Below, in pieces: positions 63,841 to 64,000 of a stretch of 64,000 bases of DNA. The stretch covers positions 2,728,001 to 2,792,000 of the forward strand of contig NZ_CP055153.1 of assembly GCF_014075995.1 (NCBI RefSeq). The letters run 5' to 3'. The position numbers and the translations under genes were made by a program. Each line of letters starts with the position of its first letter. Position 1 is the stretch's first letter. The stretch comes from Adhaeribacter radiodurans. GTDB taxonomy: Bacteria; Bacteroidota; Bacteroidia; Cytophagales; Hymenobacteraceae. The notes beneath the pieces were generated by a model. It did not search any database, was not told the origin of the DNA, and was given only the letters and a program-made list of their open reading frames with translations.

Positions 63841-64000
63841 ATGTCAACTTCTTCTCGTCGAAAATTTATGCAACAATTAGGAGCCTCTGGTCTTTTACTA
63901 GCAGGTGGTTCTGTGCAGGCCTTAACCGAATCGCCGGAAACTATTGAGCAGCGAATTTTAGCCGTCGAAAAAAAGATTTCGGCAAATGACCGCATCCGGA
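63841..64000 (+). CDS. N-terminus of a Tat-exported protein, probably Gfo/Idh/MocA oxidoreductase, partial
   Basis: The 53 codons up to the window edge begin with a twin-arginine signal (SSRRKFMQQLGASGLLLAGG) and continue LTESPETIEQRILAVEKKIS and ANDRIR. The last part resembles the segment that precedes the Rossmann domain in exported Gfo/Idh/MocA proteins of this phylum (K-K-I-S-A-N-D-K-I-R-I). The frame is open at 64000, so the rest of the protein is outside the window. Confidence 0.6.
   Translation, partial: MSTSSRRKFMQQLGASGLLLAGGSVQALTESPETIEQRILAVEKKISANDRIR

Noticed and set aside
1-64000. tRNA, rRNA, CRISPR arrays, insertion sequences or prophage
   Set aside because: I looked through the intergenic regions and found no cloverleaf, repeat-spacer array, transposase or phage gene.

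Overview
The window reads as chromosomal DNA of a Bacteroidota bacterium, most likely order Cytophagales (a Hymenobacteraceae/Adhaeribacter-like genome is my best guess). The reasons are AT-rich intergenic DNA, few Shine-Dalgarno sites, a TTTG / TAnnTTTG promoter upstream of the arginine genes, an arginine operon of the Bacteroidota type (acylornithine carbamoyltransferase, with proC inside), and families typical of the phylum (DUF6702, Tat-exported DUF1501 proteins, LAB_N proteins, AraC regulators with cupin sensors). I saw no rRNA, tRNA, CRISPR array, prophage or insertion sequence.

Layout. 1-10.1 kb: exported oxidoreductase-type proteins. These are the tail of a DUF1549/DUF1553 (PSD1) protein, a divergent DUF1501 protein, an NHL beta-propeller and two large lipoprotein dehydrogenases ending in cytochrome c domains; a dead fragment of a third (PQQ) dehydrogenase lies between them. 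10.7-14.2 kb: L-rhamnose mutarotase, a PhyH dioxygenase, and AraC and GntR regulators. 14.4-19.8 kb: two DinB-fold proteins, a YbhB pseudogene, an AraC regulator, a fructokinase-like PfkB kinase and a sugar porter. 20.3-22.6 kb: a GDPD/PI-PLC module and an alkaline phosphatase module in one reading frame, separated by two stop codons. 24.2-28.4 kb: a four-gene glycolipid operon (UDP-sugar 4-epimerase, GT2, tandem LAB_N protein, GT39). 29.6-33.1 kb: M1 peptidase, HupE/UreJ and DUF6702. 33.3-39.4 kb: a tight three-gene operon (DUF2231-cytochrome-LRR, PSD1-LamG, DUF1501). 39.9-45.2 kb: TPR protein, gyrA, a small lipoprotein and prephenate dehydrogenase. 45.6-55.3 kb: arginine biosynthesis (GNAT, argG, argC, argD, argF', argB, proC, argE, argH) behind a structured leader. 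55.4-64 kb: PAS histidine kinase, a GNAT-like protein, a giant AsmA-like protein and two Tat-exported Gfo/Idh/MocA oxidoreductases.

How the parts fit. The arginine genes make a complete route from glutamate to arginine through N-acylated intermediates. Residue Val90 of the carbamoyltransferase predicts succinyl rather than acetyl intermediates. The glycolipid operon has the parts to make a UDP-uronic acid, load it on a polyprenyl phosphate and transfer it outside the membrane. The two DUF1501/PSD1 groups and the cytochrome-tailed dehydrogenases look like periplasmic or surface redox and hydrolytic equipment for carbon compounds; their substrates cannot be read from the sequence.

The points most worth a second look are the GDPD/phosphatase gene cut by TAATAA, the Val90 carbamoyltransferase, two decayed genes outside ordinary ORF calls (YbhB and a PQQ-dehydrogenase tail), a family of degenerate 7-base tandem repeats at gene boundaries, a perfect inverted pair of terminator hairpins at 3.05-3.16 kb, and the long leader before the arginine genes.
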